Shown in pieces: positions 10,713 to 22,710 of a stretch of 64,000 bases of DNA. The position numbers were made by a program, and so were the translations under genes. Every line of letters begins with the position of its first letter. Position 1 is the first letter of the stretch. The notes beneath the pieces were generated by a model, which did not search any database, was not told where the DNA came from, and saw only the letters and a list, made by a program, of their open reading frames with translations. Source of the DNA: Trachythela sp. YZ-2020 (lineage: Eukaryota; Cnidaria; Anthozoa; Malacalcyonacea; Clavulariidae); assembly GCA_016169945.1 (NCBI GenBank), contig JADLSH010000282.1, forward strand, positions 1,054,001 to 1,118,000. The letters run 5' to 3'.

Positions 10713-12520
10713 CCGTATTTCCCGGAGTATAAGTCGATTTTCTACGCCCCAAAATTGACGTTCAAAAATAGACCTCGACTTATTGGCCGGATATCAAAAT
10801 TATGCGTAAAAATTAGACCGGATATACTGGTCATTCTATATGTCAGCAAATGGGCCAATCAGCATCTACGGTAGCTGTTAATAAATTAGAACACGTCATC
10901 GCCGCATTTTATTGAGTTATTCACTACGGTATTTCTTTCTGCGTAAACACATGCAAATATGCCTCCCAAACGAAGAAATTACGAAGCTCGATTCAAGCTT
11001 AAAGTTGTCGATTTTGCCGAAAAATCAAACAACTCTGCTGCTGGGCGGCAGTTTGGAGTTAGCGAGAAGCTTGTCCGAGATTGGCGGAAACAGCAAGCTA
11101 AAATAAAGCAGCTGCCTAAGACAAAATGTGCCGATCGTGGTTCGAAGTGTCACTGGTCTGAACTTGAAGAGCAGCTCGTAAGATGGATAGACAACAATCG
11201 ACTTTCTGGTTACGTTGTAACCAGAAATCAAATCATGTTACAAGCCAGATCGTTGGCGAAGAAAAGCAAGATCGTTGGCTTCACGGGGCGCAGAAGTTGG
11301 TGTAGCCGCTTTATGAAACGGAACAATCTCGTTCTTAGACAGAAAACAAAAATATCGCAGAAACTTCCGGCAGATCTCGAAGATAAAATAACGGATTTCC
11401 AGTCATTCGTAATCAATCTTCGCAAAGAACATAACTACGAGCTCAAGAATATTGGAAATATGGACGAGACGCCAACGTGGTTTGACATGCCATCATCCAA
11501 AACTGTAAACAAAGCCGGCGCTAAAACTGTTTACGTGAGAACAAGCGGACATGAAAAGGTGAGATTCACCACAGTGCTTGCATGCATGGCCGATGGCACT
11601 AAACTTAAACCTATGGTTATTTTCAAAAGGAAAACGATGCCTAAGGATAAATTTCCTCGTGGAATTGTAATCCATGTTCACGCGAAGGGATGGATGGACG
11701 AAGGCGGGATGAAAATCTGGAACGACAAAGTTTGGCGAACAAGACCTGGTGGCCTATCCAAGACGAGAAGCTTGCTAGTTTTGATGCATTCAGCGGCCAT
11801 TTGACAGACGGGGTGAAGCGCCATATCAAAGCAGAAAATACTGACTTGTCAGTTATTCCTGGAGGTCTAACAAGTGTGGTGCAACCGCTAGATGTTTGCC
11901 TCAACAAGCCCTTCAAAGACCGACTTCGTGAGAAATGGTGTGAATGGATGGCGAGAGAAGACCAAGATTTCACGTCGACGGGAAATTTGAAACGTGCGTC
12001 TTTGCCAACTGTTTGCCAGTGGGTGTTAGATGCGTGGGAAGGAATCAAGCATGAGAGCGTGGTATATTCCTTCAAGAAATGCTCCATTTCAAACCGCATG
12101 GATGGCACAGAAGATGACATGCTGTGGGACTCTGATGAGGATGATGCCAGTAGTTCTGACGAGGAAGAAATGCGTGACAGCGATGTTCGTGAGGAAGAAG
12201 CTGACCGCCAATTCGACGATCGTATTACTGCAGAAGAATTCAACAAACTTTTCGGTGATTCTGATAATAGTGACAGTGACTTTGAAGGATTTTAGTGTTA
12301 TCATATATTTAATTGTAAATAATCATAATATAAATAATCATAATATTAAATTTTCTTAAATACCATGCTGTGTCTGATACCGGTAACTGTTCTATTTGAG
12401 GGAGTCGACTTATATACAGGATATCGTAAAAATCAAGATTTTTGGGTCTAAAAATAGGGGGTCGACTTATATGCCTGGTCGACTTATATGCCTGGTCGAC
12501 TTATACTCCGGGAAATACGG
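10713..12520 (+). mobile_element. pogo/Tigger-type DNA transposon, 1808 bp
   Basis: Terminal inverted repeats begin CCGTATTTCCCGGAGTATAA and continue with GTCGA. They are identical at both ends, with target TA at 10711-10712 and 12521-12522. TA duplication, a CENP-B-like transposase and a size near 1.8 kb fit the pogo branch of the Tc1/mariner superfamily. The right end has three near-tandem copies of a 17-bp unit containing GTCGACTTATA, plausibly transposase binding sites; the left end has fewer. The element carries one transposase ORF with one frameshift, so this copy is probably recent but not autonomous. Confidence 0.92.
10959..12295 (+). pseudogene. pogo-like transposase with one frameshift
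   Basis: The N-terminal part (10959-11804) carries a pipsqueak/CENP-B-type helix-turn-helix (RRNYEARFKLKVVDFAEKSN, then GVSEKLVRDWRKQ, about residues 5-45). A second CENP-B HTH follows around residues 65-130 (WSELEEQLVRWID...WCSRFMKRNNL). The catalytic core starts with the first Asp in GNMDETPTWFDMP. The frame is lost near 11780 and resumes as 11690-12295 frame text: second Asp in SFDAFSGHLTD, third Asp in VVQPLDVCLNKPFKD. The C-terminus is strongly acidic (Asp/Glu/Ser). The catalytic DDD triad, the order of domains and the ~440-residue length fit pogo transposases, which cut and paste at TA. A single indel separates this copy from an intact ORF. Stop is at 12293-12295. Confidence 0.9.
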
Positions 12521-12643
12521 TACGTGATTATTCTTTGAAAGAAAATATATTTCTGGTAATGTACATATTATCATTCTTGTTATTGTCAGTTCTAATACGG
12601 ACTAGTATATTATCCTGCAAGGCAGACTCTTCAGGTTTTGGGA

Positions 12644-14771
12644 CAACCTCGTACCCAGGGCTACTGCATTTGTGGCTCTCAGAAGCCCTGGGATATTCAA
12701 AACCGGAACACCCATAAATGTGGGTGGCCGGAAGCGGAAGTAAAACTGTTGCTTCGGGATAAAATGCTGACTTAACACATTTTTGCACAAGGAGTGGAAA
12801 TGCTAAAATTGTTACAATTATGATTCATTTGGACTTGTAAAGACGTTTTAAACTGCTTCTCGTATGGCTCTTAGAATTTAAAGACAAGAATGACGAATTT
12901 GGAGATACATTTATGCCTAGATTGAGCTCTTTAGGGGCAAAAAGGACATCTTATAGCGCGACAAAGACAACAATACTAAGTCGGCGATGCACAGGAACAT
13001 TGCACTATTAATAACATAACATCTATATTTGTGCACAACGTCGCTATTTCATAGAAATTTTTTGATAACATGGCTGGTTGCTGTTTATCTTAAGTTTATT
13101 TTAACAGTTTTCAACATGATGTTTAATAAATACTGTGTACTAGAAAATAATACAGGAGATTTCGAAGATTGAACAGTGAAAATCTGCAGATTTGCTTTGG
13201 TTACTTGTATATAAATTATATGTGTATGATAATACGAATATTGTATTGGTAAATCCTGAGAGCTAATGTATCAGATAGCTGTTTGGAAACAGACATAAGA
13301 GGAAATCCCAACTTTTTTACATGAAAGTATTTGCTTAGTACCCTTTAATGCCAATTGATGTTCTAGTTTTATAAGGATACAAACTTAACTACATTGTGGC
13401 AGTGCTGTTGAACTAATTGTGCTTCTATTTTGAAATACACTATATCATTTATCCTTCAATTCAGAGGTAACAGTTAAGTTACAATGCATTGTTAGTAAGT
13501 TTGTTATTTACTCTGTCTAATATTAAGACTGATGCCACTGGCAAGGAAATTGTGGCTTGTAGTCAACCTTGTACCCAGGCTCTGGCTTTTAGTTAGAACT
13601 TATAGCAGTATTTTGACTTCGAGATAAGCCCTGGATATATAAAATCAAAAATCAAGAAGTCAAGAAGTATTTCTGAACTATGATAAAATGTATTTGATCA
13701 AATGTTACTCAAGGATAGTTTGGCAAACATATATAACCGTCATGCCTATTGGCTGTCTCTATGCCCCAGTGGAGCCGAGACAAGGCCGGGCTTCACAGGG
13801 AGCAACCAGCTCTGGGCAGCCAATCTGATAGGTGTTCCCAATTTGGGAGGAAGAAAGAAGTATCAACTCAAGGTTTGCAAGTTGTTGCTCAAGTTGGGTG
13901 CATTTGTAGGGTCATGTTTGGTTCAGAAATCTGTAGAGTGACTACCAAATATGCCAGTGTTTCTGGTGCTCTAAAATTATGACATCATAGGGGTTCTAGG
14001 GAAAATTTTGCCATGGGTCCCAGGGAAAATTTTGTCATGGTCCCAGGGAAAATTTCGCCACAGACCCTACTAAATCTTTTGGTGGCTCTGCCAATCTCCC
14101 AAATTCTCTTAGAATTAATAGTAATGATGATTTACTAGATCATGTGAGATTGTTATTAATCAGACTTTAATATATCTTATCAAACATTCCAGACTTCCAG
14201 TGTCATTGATACAATATGTCTATGAAGAAAGCTATTTCAAGTCTAATGAAAATATTATTGGATATTGCCCAGCATATAATTTTGGATGTTTGAACATGCC
14301 TATTTATAATTTAGTGACTGGAAAATATTTCAACTAGCCATTTAAAGCTACAAGTCTAACAGGTTCTTGATAACAAATAACAGAATACATTGTATATGAG
14401 CAGCAGAAATGCTGTCGGTAATGTCTAATATAATTTTCCCTGAATCACTGATAAACTTCAGAATTTTGAACAAGAAATTCCACGCTTTGTTATGTTATAT
14501 TTCCGCTTTGTTCGCCATTGTTGCTTATCTCTACATGATAATAGTACTTTCTTCTTTTGTTTAATCTTAACATATCGCTACAATTTCGTTTACAAGTGAC
14601 CTTGAGTCCTTGATGGCCGCCATGTTGCCAAAATATTACCCGGTTAATGATAATTTTCAATATTCTATTGTCTTCCGATTAACCAATCAAATCGCTTAAA
14701 ATCGCTTCCGGCAACTGATTATGCCAGGGCTTCTGAGAGCCACAAGTACAGAAGCCCTGGGTACGAGGTTG
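12644..14771. mobile_element. 2.1-kb non-autonomous element, 9-bp target repeat
   Basis: The ends are inverted copies of CAACCTCGTACCCAGGGC, and the similarity extends ~50 bp inwards. They are flanked by an identical 9-mer, GTTTTGGGA, at 12635-12643 and 14772-14780. Each end carries a subterminal hairpin in which CCCAGGGCT...  pairs with AGAAGCCCTGGG. The interior has no credible coding region, although short open frames exist near 13702-13982. A 9-bp duplication would fit Mutator-like elements, but no transposase is present. Related CTCGTACCCAG or TTGTACCCAGG words occur at 13567 and 34985. Confidence 0.7.
13992..14061. repeat. Three tandem ~24-bp units
   Basis: The unit is approximately CCCAGGGAAAATTTTGYCAT followed by GG, present three times with few changes. 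Confidence 0.8.
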
Positions 14772-14780
14772 GTTTTGGGA

Positions 14781-16271
14781 GGGCATGAGTATATATGCTT
14801 AGACTACAGTACGTTTACAATCTTCACCAAGCAATTTTTCAATAGTATTGATGTTTTGTGTCATATATGTTGACCCATTATGTAACCCTTTCAGCTGCAT
14901 TGTGCCAAGTGGGTCCTACTTTGTTATTTTACGCTGTCTAATGCCAGAGGAATAGAAAGGTCTTCCACATTAATTGCTTAACTGTTTGCACTAATATTTC
15001 TTTTTTGGGGTTTTGTTGAAAGTTTTTGCATAACGACCTACTAAATTTGACTAACCTGTATTGTACCATTATGTTAGTGTATGTTTTATTATTTAATTAT
15101 AGGCAAAAGAGTTTATCTTAGTAACACAACGGCCACACAAATTCTCATGTGGCGATATTAAATAGAGTTATGCATGCTCGTGTAATAGAAGGATTGCGGA
15201 GTTCTTGAAATCTGGAGTGATATTCCTTGTTGAAATGAATTATGTTGGTACGTACATCAGTACATGTGCAAATCATATTTCTATTTATCATGTCATACAT
15301 GTGCCTTTCACAGACTTAAGAAAAGGATAATTTGATAGAATAATTACTAAAAAGAAACGAAATCAGCTACGAAAAGACTTTCACATTTCCTGCAAATGGC
15401 AAAATGAGCTTGTCATGATTTTGAAGAATTTAACCCACAGTTATCGGCCAAATAACTCAAACCTCTGCCTTGATATAAGTCTTCATTTTTTGCTCAACTT
15501 TATTCAATAATTGCTAATTATTTCACTTTGCCTAAAGTCAGATGATGTTACATTCTCGACGAGAAAATCTTCAACATTATTGAGTTAAATGGTTTGGGGG
15601 AAGTGTGTTGAAACAGACGTTTGAATGAGCAATTCTACCTAGTTGTACAGAAAGGTTTTCCTTATGGATACATGATTAATGTGCCAAGTCGTTTGTTTAT
15701 TAGGTTGTACTCGCAGGCTTTCCAATAGGATTTCCATCACCAGGTGTTTGACATTATTATGAGCATCACAACAATGTGCCAGATAATTCTTTGACTTTTG
15801 CCTCAGCCTCTACGTCAATTTCACAACCTCTTAAAATCACCTGCTTTGCAGGCTACAATATGCTGGCATATCAGGACAATGAGATTATAAGAGAAGCATG
15901 AAATGTTAAGCAATATTTGAAGAATTATTTAAAATAGATGGCCATGGATACTGGCTTCTATTGGAAACCCAAACTCAACCATTCATCCACATCATTGGGA
16001 CTTATTTCTATAATAGTAGGCCTGTAGGTGAAGTACGATTGAACTAATGCTGGACATCCGACCCATTACTGATATAAATTTACTTTATGACGGGCATATA
16101 ATTAAGTTGAGTAACAATCTTCAGCCTACAGTTGTTGACTTCATTTTAATGTGTGTTTTTTCGATCAAACGGCATTGCCTCCCTGTTGGACTTGTAAAAC
16201 TAGAAAATGTCTCCCAGAAATTGAAGTGCTCTTGTCGAGTTCCAAAATAACATTCTGGTCTGAATGATTCC
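14781..16271. other. Non-coding DNA
   Basis: No gene is recognised. Near 14885-14960 there are fragments (CTGTCTAATGCCAGAG) reminiscent of the dispersed repeat seen at 37338, 19892 and 58881. Confidence 0.4.
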
Positions 16272-17298
16272 TAGACTTGCTCCAAGTCCCTCTTTCTGTG
16301 TAGGCCCACTATATTGTTTTTTACATGACGTACGGAGAAATCGAAGGAGCGAAAGAGGGACTTCGAATTGAATTTTTTGTTGATTCATATCATTTAGGCG
16401 TTCATTTCATCACAATTTGATTTTACAAAATGATACAATGCATTGTAAACAACCATAATTAGAATTTCATCTCGGAAGGAACGAGGAATTAATATTTATT
16501 CGTCGAGATGGACAGTTTCTGTGTAGCTTTTATGAAGCGAAAATTCTCATATGTTGCGAGTAAACAGATTATGTCCTTGTATCTTGGTCTTTGAGATACC
16601 AAAATATCCTATGAATAGACCTTCACAAGTGTGTAACGAAGTTCATGCCTTCTTGCCCAAAACTCCAAACTTGTATAAAGTGATTGCGACTTTGCGTTAT
16701 TAAACTTCGTTGAAGTAGAATATCTCTGCTATAAAAACAACAGATATATATTTCGAATGACTGGAAGTTCGCATGTCTTTCGAGCTATCTATTTCAAAAA
16801 TATTGTATAAACTGTACAAACTGTTTAAATATAATACGCGCTTGGATGGGTTTAAAGGAGTTTTGTCTTTGACACTGTCACTTATTAAAATATATACAGT
16901 CGAGTTTAATCTACTGCCTACTGCAATGAACGAAAAGATCTGTAGGAGACGAAGCCCTTTGAACTTCATAATCAATGTTTAGAACGGCAACAGTTATTTG
17001 GATTTACAAAACATAAATGGATATAATGTGTTTACCTGTAGGCTGTACCGTTGCGAGTTGCAACTTATAGGATGAAATTTCATTATATTTTGTGAAATAA
17101 GCGTCCAAATAATATGAAATCAACAGTAATTTCAGATTTCCAGATAGCATCACGCCCCTCCTGGCCAGCTTGAAGACGGCCATTTAGTTCTGCGTGCAGA
17201 TTGTACAAGTCCCTCTTTCGCTCCTTCGATTTCTCCGTATGTCATGTAAAAAAACAGTATAGTGGACCTACACAGAAAGAGGGATTGGAGCAAGTCTA
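16272..17298. mobile_element. Foldback element with 92-bp inverted arms
   Basis: 16272-16363 and 17207-17298 are inverted copies at well over 90% identity. Both arms start TAGACTTGCTCCAA and end GAAAGAGGGACTT. Within each arm the sequence is itself partly palindromic (AAGTCCCTCTTTC / GAAAGAGGGACTT). The ~840-bp centre has no recognisable gene. I found no clear target duplication. Confidence 0.75.
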
Positions 17299-17970
17299 AA
17301 TGATACCTTGATTACGAAGACATTCATATACAGTAATAATATTCCATTATATGCAAAAATCTTCTAACTATATATAAACATAAAGTGCATTTAAGGCTTT
17401 CATTCGTTTTACGAACAATTCCCGAAATGTTCTTAATTGTTTTTTAGATTTTGTTGAGAAATACGAAACATGTTTTCATGTGAAGTCGTTGAAGAAAATA
17501 TTTTGTGAGTTTGACAACCAAAATGACATCGATGCTACTCAGTTTACTGTGAGTGAAGTTGTTCAACGCTGCATGTGCTGATCAGGTAAATAACATATTA
17601 CATTGCCACTTTAGAACTTTGCCTAAAACGGTTTGGTAATAAGAATATTATAAAAAGAATATTATTAAGAATATTAAAGATGATGTAATGTACGCCAGTC
17701 AAAGAGGCTCGTATTGTATGCGGAGAAGGTGCGACAAAGATCTATTTGTACGATCTGCACGCGAGATGGCAAGGATTAATGAATGAATTGTCGCTCGAAA
17801 CAGACAAATAACTTGTCAACTTGGGTCAGTATTGTTAGATCATTATATGCCTCACAAAGGGCAGCATTTCAGGTAATAGCTCAACTAACAATATGATTTA
17901 AAGTTAGTGTATGTTTCAAATGTGCTGTGAGTGTTAGTTTAATGTTGTATGTGTTGATATTTGGTCCATT

Positions 17971-18022
17971 TGTTCTTCTCTTATATGTTACATGACCAAA
18001 TGTAACATATAAGAGAACAACA
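17971..18022. repeat. Near-perfect hairpin at a LINE 5' junction
   Basis: Two 23-bp arms (TGTTCTTCTCTTATATGTTA... and its complement) with one mismatch and a 6-bp loop lie exactly where the LINE fragment begins. This could be a short inverted copy made during target-primed reverse transcription. Confidence 0.75.
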
Positions 18023-18890
18023 AAACACAGTCAACCATGCTTCCCAACGTAGACATTACCATCCAGAATCAAAAAGTGTCGCAAGAAACATCCTTCAAAT
18101 ATCTTGGAGTTACTCTCTGCTATGATTTCTCCTGGCATGAGCATATAGACAATATGATAAGAAAGATCAACCAAAGACTTGGAGTATTCTTAGATCTGGA
18201 CACACGTTGTGTTTTATACACAACGTTAATACTGCCACTATTCGATTACGGAGACACAATTTGGGGTGACAAGAACAATTCGGTATTAATGAACTCACTG
18301 CAAGTACTTGAGAACAAGGCTGCCAAGATCATTTTGGACGAACATCCGCAAAATTCTTCAACTGAGGCTTTACGAAAACTTAAGTGGACAACGCTAACAG
18401 AGAGAAGACATAATCACAGATGCACGTTTATCTACAAATGTCTAAACGGCTTAATTGACTTTGATTTTGACCTGATAAAGAATGAACACATCCATGACCA
18501 TCACACAAGACAAAGCAGCGATCAACATCTACCGCGAGCAAAGACGAACAAAGGAAAACAAAGACCGACATATCTAGCTTCTATAGATTTTAATAATCTG
18601 GAGCAATCGTTATTGAAAAGACGGGTTATACACACTGTATAGCGAGGTGTATAGTTCTCATCTTCTCATCTTTTCTTCATTTCTGTCTTCCCATGAATGT
18701 ATATTTATGTAATTATGTATTTATATATATATATAGTAGATGTAATTATGTGTGTATTGTAAATAATGCATGGTATATTTTTGTTAAATGTAATTTATAA
18801 TTGCAGGACCCCACTGAAAAACACTTCGGTGATGTGGGTATCCTGGTTAAATATAAATATAATAATAATAATAATAATAATAATGTATGT
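18023..18890 (+). pseudogene. 5'-truncated LINE, RT C-terminal part
   Basis: 18037-18642 encodes about 200 residues typical of the region after the reverse transcriptase catalytic core: FKYLGVTLCYDFSWHEHIDN, then a helical stretch with LILPLFDYGDTIWG and LQVLENKAAKIIL. No YxDD box is present, so this is a 3' fragment. The protein stops at 18640-18642. A 3' UTR follows, containing GGACCCCACTGAAAAACACT and ending in an (AAT)n tract near 18860-18885, as in LINEs that end in short tandem repeats. It differs from the two CR1/L2-like copies elsewhere in the window, so it is a separate family. Confidence 0.8.
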
Positions 18891-19891
18891 TTTACACCTG
18901 CATCCTGTCAGTTATAAAGAAAAATTAGTATCTCACAATGAGAATTGTTGTGTTGTTGAAGATTAAAATACAGCAAGAGAACAAAGAGATGGCTACCTGT
19001 AATTAGTGTAAATGTTTTGGTGCCTAAGCTGCAGTATACATACATTCCTGAGTTGGTCAATCCGTCAATGTCTTTCTATTAAAAAATAATTGTTGTTCCA
19101 GGGCCTGTCACACAAAGGTTAACCAGGTCAGAAGATGATACACAGATTTAAAGTGAAAATTATATACCTATTTTAGACATATTTTTGAAATGAAATAGCC
19201 AGAAATATAGTACGTAACTGCTGTATTTCAATTGTTATCATTTAATGTATGTACAATACAAGACTAGTTAATTCATATTGATAAACTGTAAATAATTAGC
19301 TAGGTGAAGTGCAAGTGCAATAAAAATGTAATAGTATTCAATTTAAATATGTTAGCAATATTTCAACAAATGTGCGATTCCTAAATATCCCTAACATTGA
19401 ATTTCCTAACTTAATGCTTGTTAAATCTTACAAACTTTATATAAAACAAGATTGCCATTGCATTGGCTCAGTCCATGATTAAAAAATACCAATGTGTGAC
19501 AAATTTGTTTTATAGTCATATGAAAGCTGAAGATATAACAAGAATCCTTGTCTAAATTCTTGCTTTTTTGTTTCATTTTTGGCTTTCATACAATATATGT
19601 AGAAGAGAAAGTTTGCCATGTGTTGGCATTTTATTATCACTGACTGGGCTAATGTCAATATGTAGGGCTAGATAACATGATGCGAAAAGGCGAACAGGCG
19701 TATATCAACTACTACAGCATATGAAATTAATATTCTTAATTATCAACCTATTAAGCAAGGATACATAATCATTAAGTGTAATTACTTTAAAAAACCCAAA
19801 CCTTTTGGTGTTAGCCAGAGCAATATGTTGATTTCTCACTGGCCTGGGAGGGTGTAAAACCAGGCATAGTCGTACGATGCTTTCTTGCCAC
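18891..19891. other. Non-coding DNA
   Basis: No gene or clear repeat is recognised in this AT-rich stretch. Confidence 0.4.
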
Positions 19892-19916
19892 TTAGCCCAT
19901 TAACTGGCAGTGCTCT

Positions 19917-20927
19917 TTAATACGATCCGTAGTCGAATACGCTTCTCCTGCTTGGTCCGACTTAGCTGATTACAGTGGCGTGCTGACAGGGGGGGCCATG
20001 CAGGGGCCAAAGATTTTTTAGGATAACATAAATGGGGCGCCGAAATTGCACAAAATCACACAAAAGCGCACACAAGCCTACCTACAACTACAAGCATTAC
20101 TGTCCAGTCTGTAATATCTCAAAGGATGTAAATTGTTAATTGTGAAATGTGAAGTGATTTGGCTTACGATCACTGGTAACTTCGCCGTCTACTTCATGAA
20201 TGCTCGCCGTCTATTTTTCTTTGTAAGAAAAAGACTAGTATAACTCCTTCTATGAATTATATATTGATTCAAACTCTTGAATGTGTTGTTTCTTGCGCAT
20301 TTTTATTTTTACGATGTTTGTAATTCTCAGAATTCCGTCAAATCGCCTCCCAAAACGCAAGAAATGGCATTTCAGGGACTCTAAATTTCAAAATTTTCCC
20401 GGGGGGTATGGCCCCGGACCCCCCTAGAGGTCTTGCGTCTAAGAGGCTCAACCATACACAAATTACAAGGGGGAGCCAATTTTGAAGCTGGCCTCCCCTG
20501 GCGAACACAAGCCAGCACGCCACTGGCTGATTATCTGTCTGCGCTATTGAACTCAGTTCAAAAACGAGCACTAAGGTTAATTTATCCCTTTGTTTCGTAT
20601 GATGACGCACTAACCCTTTCTGGCTTGGATACTTTAGAAAGACGGCGACATAAAGCATGCATTACGTTCGTGGACAAAATGAGAAATGGAGATCAATTAG
20701 ATAACAATCGTGTGTCTTCCATACTTCAATTAAGAAACAATTCGGATGACTACCATTATAATTTAAGATATGAACCATCGGTCAGACCTTATGTAAATAC
20801 TGATCGATTTAGGAATTTCATAACTGTTAAATATTACTAGAACGTTTTTATATTATTTTATCCGTGTAATTCAGTTTTCGCTGCAATACGGTTTAATAAA
20901 CATGAATTATTATTATATTATTATTAT
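19917..20927 (+). pseudogene. 5'-truncated CR1/L2-like LINE fragment
   Basis: The frame RSVVEYASPAWSDLADY crosses the site of a hAT MITE and continues after it as LSALLNSVQKRALRLIYPF up to RFRNFITVKYY and a TAG at 20838-20840. This is the same C-terminal region as in the LINE at 32188-33870 (VQKRALRIAYP, LKNFVTRKYY), so the two belong to one clade. The 3' UTR contains TGTAATTCAG...GCTGCAATACG and ends in (TTA)n. Removing 19973-20533 restores a continuous frame, showing that the LINE was there first. Confidence 0.85.
19973..20525. mobile_element. hAT MITE with perfect 8-bp TSD
   Basis: Ends are CAGTGGCGTGCTG (left) and its inverted copy CAGCACGCCACTG (right). The target duplication GCTGATTA is exact at 19965-19972 and 20526-20533. 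The element is 553 bp, includes G-rich patches, and is non-coding. It splits a LINE reading frame. Confidence 0.93.
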
Positions 20928-21060
20928 ACTCTACCACTAACGAATAAAATCACCAGGCGTCAAACAGAGTAAAATACTAATGTATGGCGCATTGCCTGCT
21001 AATGGGTTAACAAGAGACACTAGCAGATAGTTTCGTTAGCCCATTAACTCTCAGTACCCT

Positions 21061-21687
21061 GCATCGCAATCTTCTTCTACAACAAAACTTGTTCTCTAAC
21101 TGTGTCGGCATAACATGGCAGTGTTGCATCTGCAGGGCCATGTTGTGCATATGGTGGATCAGGTTGTGGGACTTCTGCAACAGGTTGTGGGATCTCTACA
21201 CCAGGTTGTGATTGATTCTGTACTGGTAACTCACCGTAGACTACAGTAGAGCAGCAAAGACTGCTGGTTGTCTTCATAATAGCTCAGTATAGCTATCCCC
21301 TCAAAACATCCACATCGATATTGTCAACCAAATTCTAAAGGAATGAGTTTTTAGCTTGATGGAAGTCAATAAATATCTGAAATAGGTGCATCTTTAAATA
21401 ACGTGTTTCTTAGTCTGATATCTGGATTCTCATCCGGTCTTAAAATTATTGAAGAAATGCATGACCATCGCCTTCTAAAGTCTTCTACATGATATGATGA
21501 TATTAGAACCGCGGTCTATTTACCCGCTTTGTAAACAATACCACAAAATATAAGCGATTGAATTGAACTTACTGATGATTGCCCAAAGAAATTGGAATCG
21601 CTCGAGTGTCCACTTGAATCAGAATCTAAAATATCATTGCGCGAATTCACACACACGATCTCAGGATGGCAAGCAGACGTGCAGTAT
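21061..21687. other. Non-coding DNA
   Basis: No gene is recognised. A short near-repeat occurs at 21153-21216 (CAGGTTGTGGGAYYTCT) in two or three copies. Confidence 0.4.
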
Positions 21688-21695
21688 TAGTATTG

Positions 21696-22124
21696 TAGTG
21701 ATGCACCGATATGGAAATTCACCGATATTCCGATAACCGATATTGAAGGGCCGATATTTTGCCGATACCGATATGTCATTTCACAAAATTCACAGAAGTT
21801 ACCTAGTAAACTAGGACCCTTATACTACACTAGTGACTGTTTATTTGTTTAATTAAACTTTAAAAATAACAACTTGAACTATTGAACTGTAACTACAAGT
21901 CCACATGAAAACTCCGATTTTGTTCGAGTTTGTAATGTTGTCGAGCGTTATCTTAAATTTTTAGGTGTAACTTAGATTCGAAAATCTAGTAATCCAGGCT
22001 ACAGACACATTTTTATAGCATTAAGATATGTGCACAGATATCGGTAATATTGACAACAAAATTACCGATATTTGTATTTTAGTGCCGATATGCCGATACC
22101 GATATGGACATCGGTGCATCACTA
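21696..22124. mobile_element. hAT MITE rich in CCGATAT words
   Basis: The left end TAGTGATGCACCGAT is repeated inverted at the right end (ATCGGTGCATCACTA). The flanking octamers TAGTATTG (21688-21695) and CAGTATTG (22125-22132) match at 7 of 8. The subterminal regions contain many CCGATA/CCGATAT copies in both orientations, likely transposase binding sites. There is no transposase. The TAGTGATGCACCGAT terminus is of a type widely seen in animal hAT elements. Confidence 0.85.
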
Positions 22125-22132
22125 CAGTATTG

Positions 22133-22710
22133 GCCGGTTATCATACAAGGACGTGCATTTCGTCGGCCATAAATTACCCTGGAGACACATCCGTCTACAA
22201 GAACACAGGATTATGTCGTCTTTGTTTGGCATTTGTGCAGCCACTTCTAGTTCGATTTGATCTAACTAAAACTTATTTCGTTTTCATGAAAGCAGTCTGC
22301 GAGAACGTGAAGCCGCGAAGGAAAAATAAATACAACGGGAAATAACCGAAATACGTCATGTAAAAATAACGTAAACAATAGCATTGTTATGCGCAGAACG
22401 GACTTTACATCATATCGTTTTTACGTTACGTAATTATAATTTGATAAAATGTAAATCATCCAGATGAGTTCATTTCAATTAACTTTCTGACATCTATAGG
22501 TTTACCTTACATAATCATATATGTATTACTGTTTGACACTAACTATGTTGCTTAGCTGAACAATCGCATCATTAACTCCGCCAGAAGCTTATGTTCTCAT
22601 ATACAAAATATATCCTAAAAATACATATATTACATGTATTTTATGTAAGAATGCATGCAGTAAGATGTCATGGAAACTGGAATATATGGAGTCTATCTTT
22701 TAATTTTTAG
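22133..22710. other. Upstream of KDZ-like exon; nothing firm
   Basis: Probably intron or upstream sequence of the KDZ-like gene. It ends in TTTTAATTTTTAG, a good splice acceptor at 22710. I could not find an upstream coding exon. Confidence 0.4.

Larger units (their letters stand above)
19892..21060. repeat. Dispersed palindromic repeat, split by a LINE
   Basis: The left half (19892-19916, TTAGCCCATTAACTGGCAGT then GCTCT) and right half (20928-21010, CTACCACTAACGAATAAAAT ... GCTAATGGGTTAA) together match the intact unit at 37430-37532. The LINE fragment 19917-20927 separates them. A further left half starts at 21036. See 37338-37532 for the unit. Confidence 0.7.

Noticed and set aside
10959..12295. 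Host CENP-B or Jerky-type domesticated gene
   Set aside because: Exact TIRs and TA duplications and a frameshift show a plain transposon copy.
13702..13982. Two overlapping ORFs of about 78 codons
   Set aside because: They lie inside the 9-bp-TSD element in different frames, without motifs; probably chance.
22028..22345. 105-codon ORF with repeated Asp/Ile/Arg words
   Set aside because: Its first half is the CCGATAT-rich end of a hAT MITE; no protein signal is evident.
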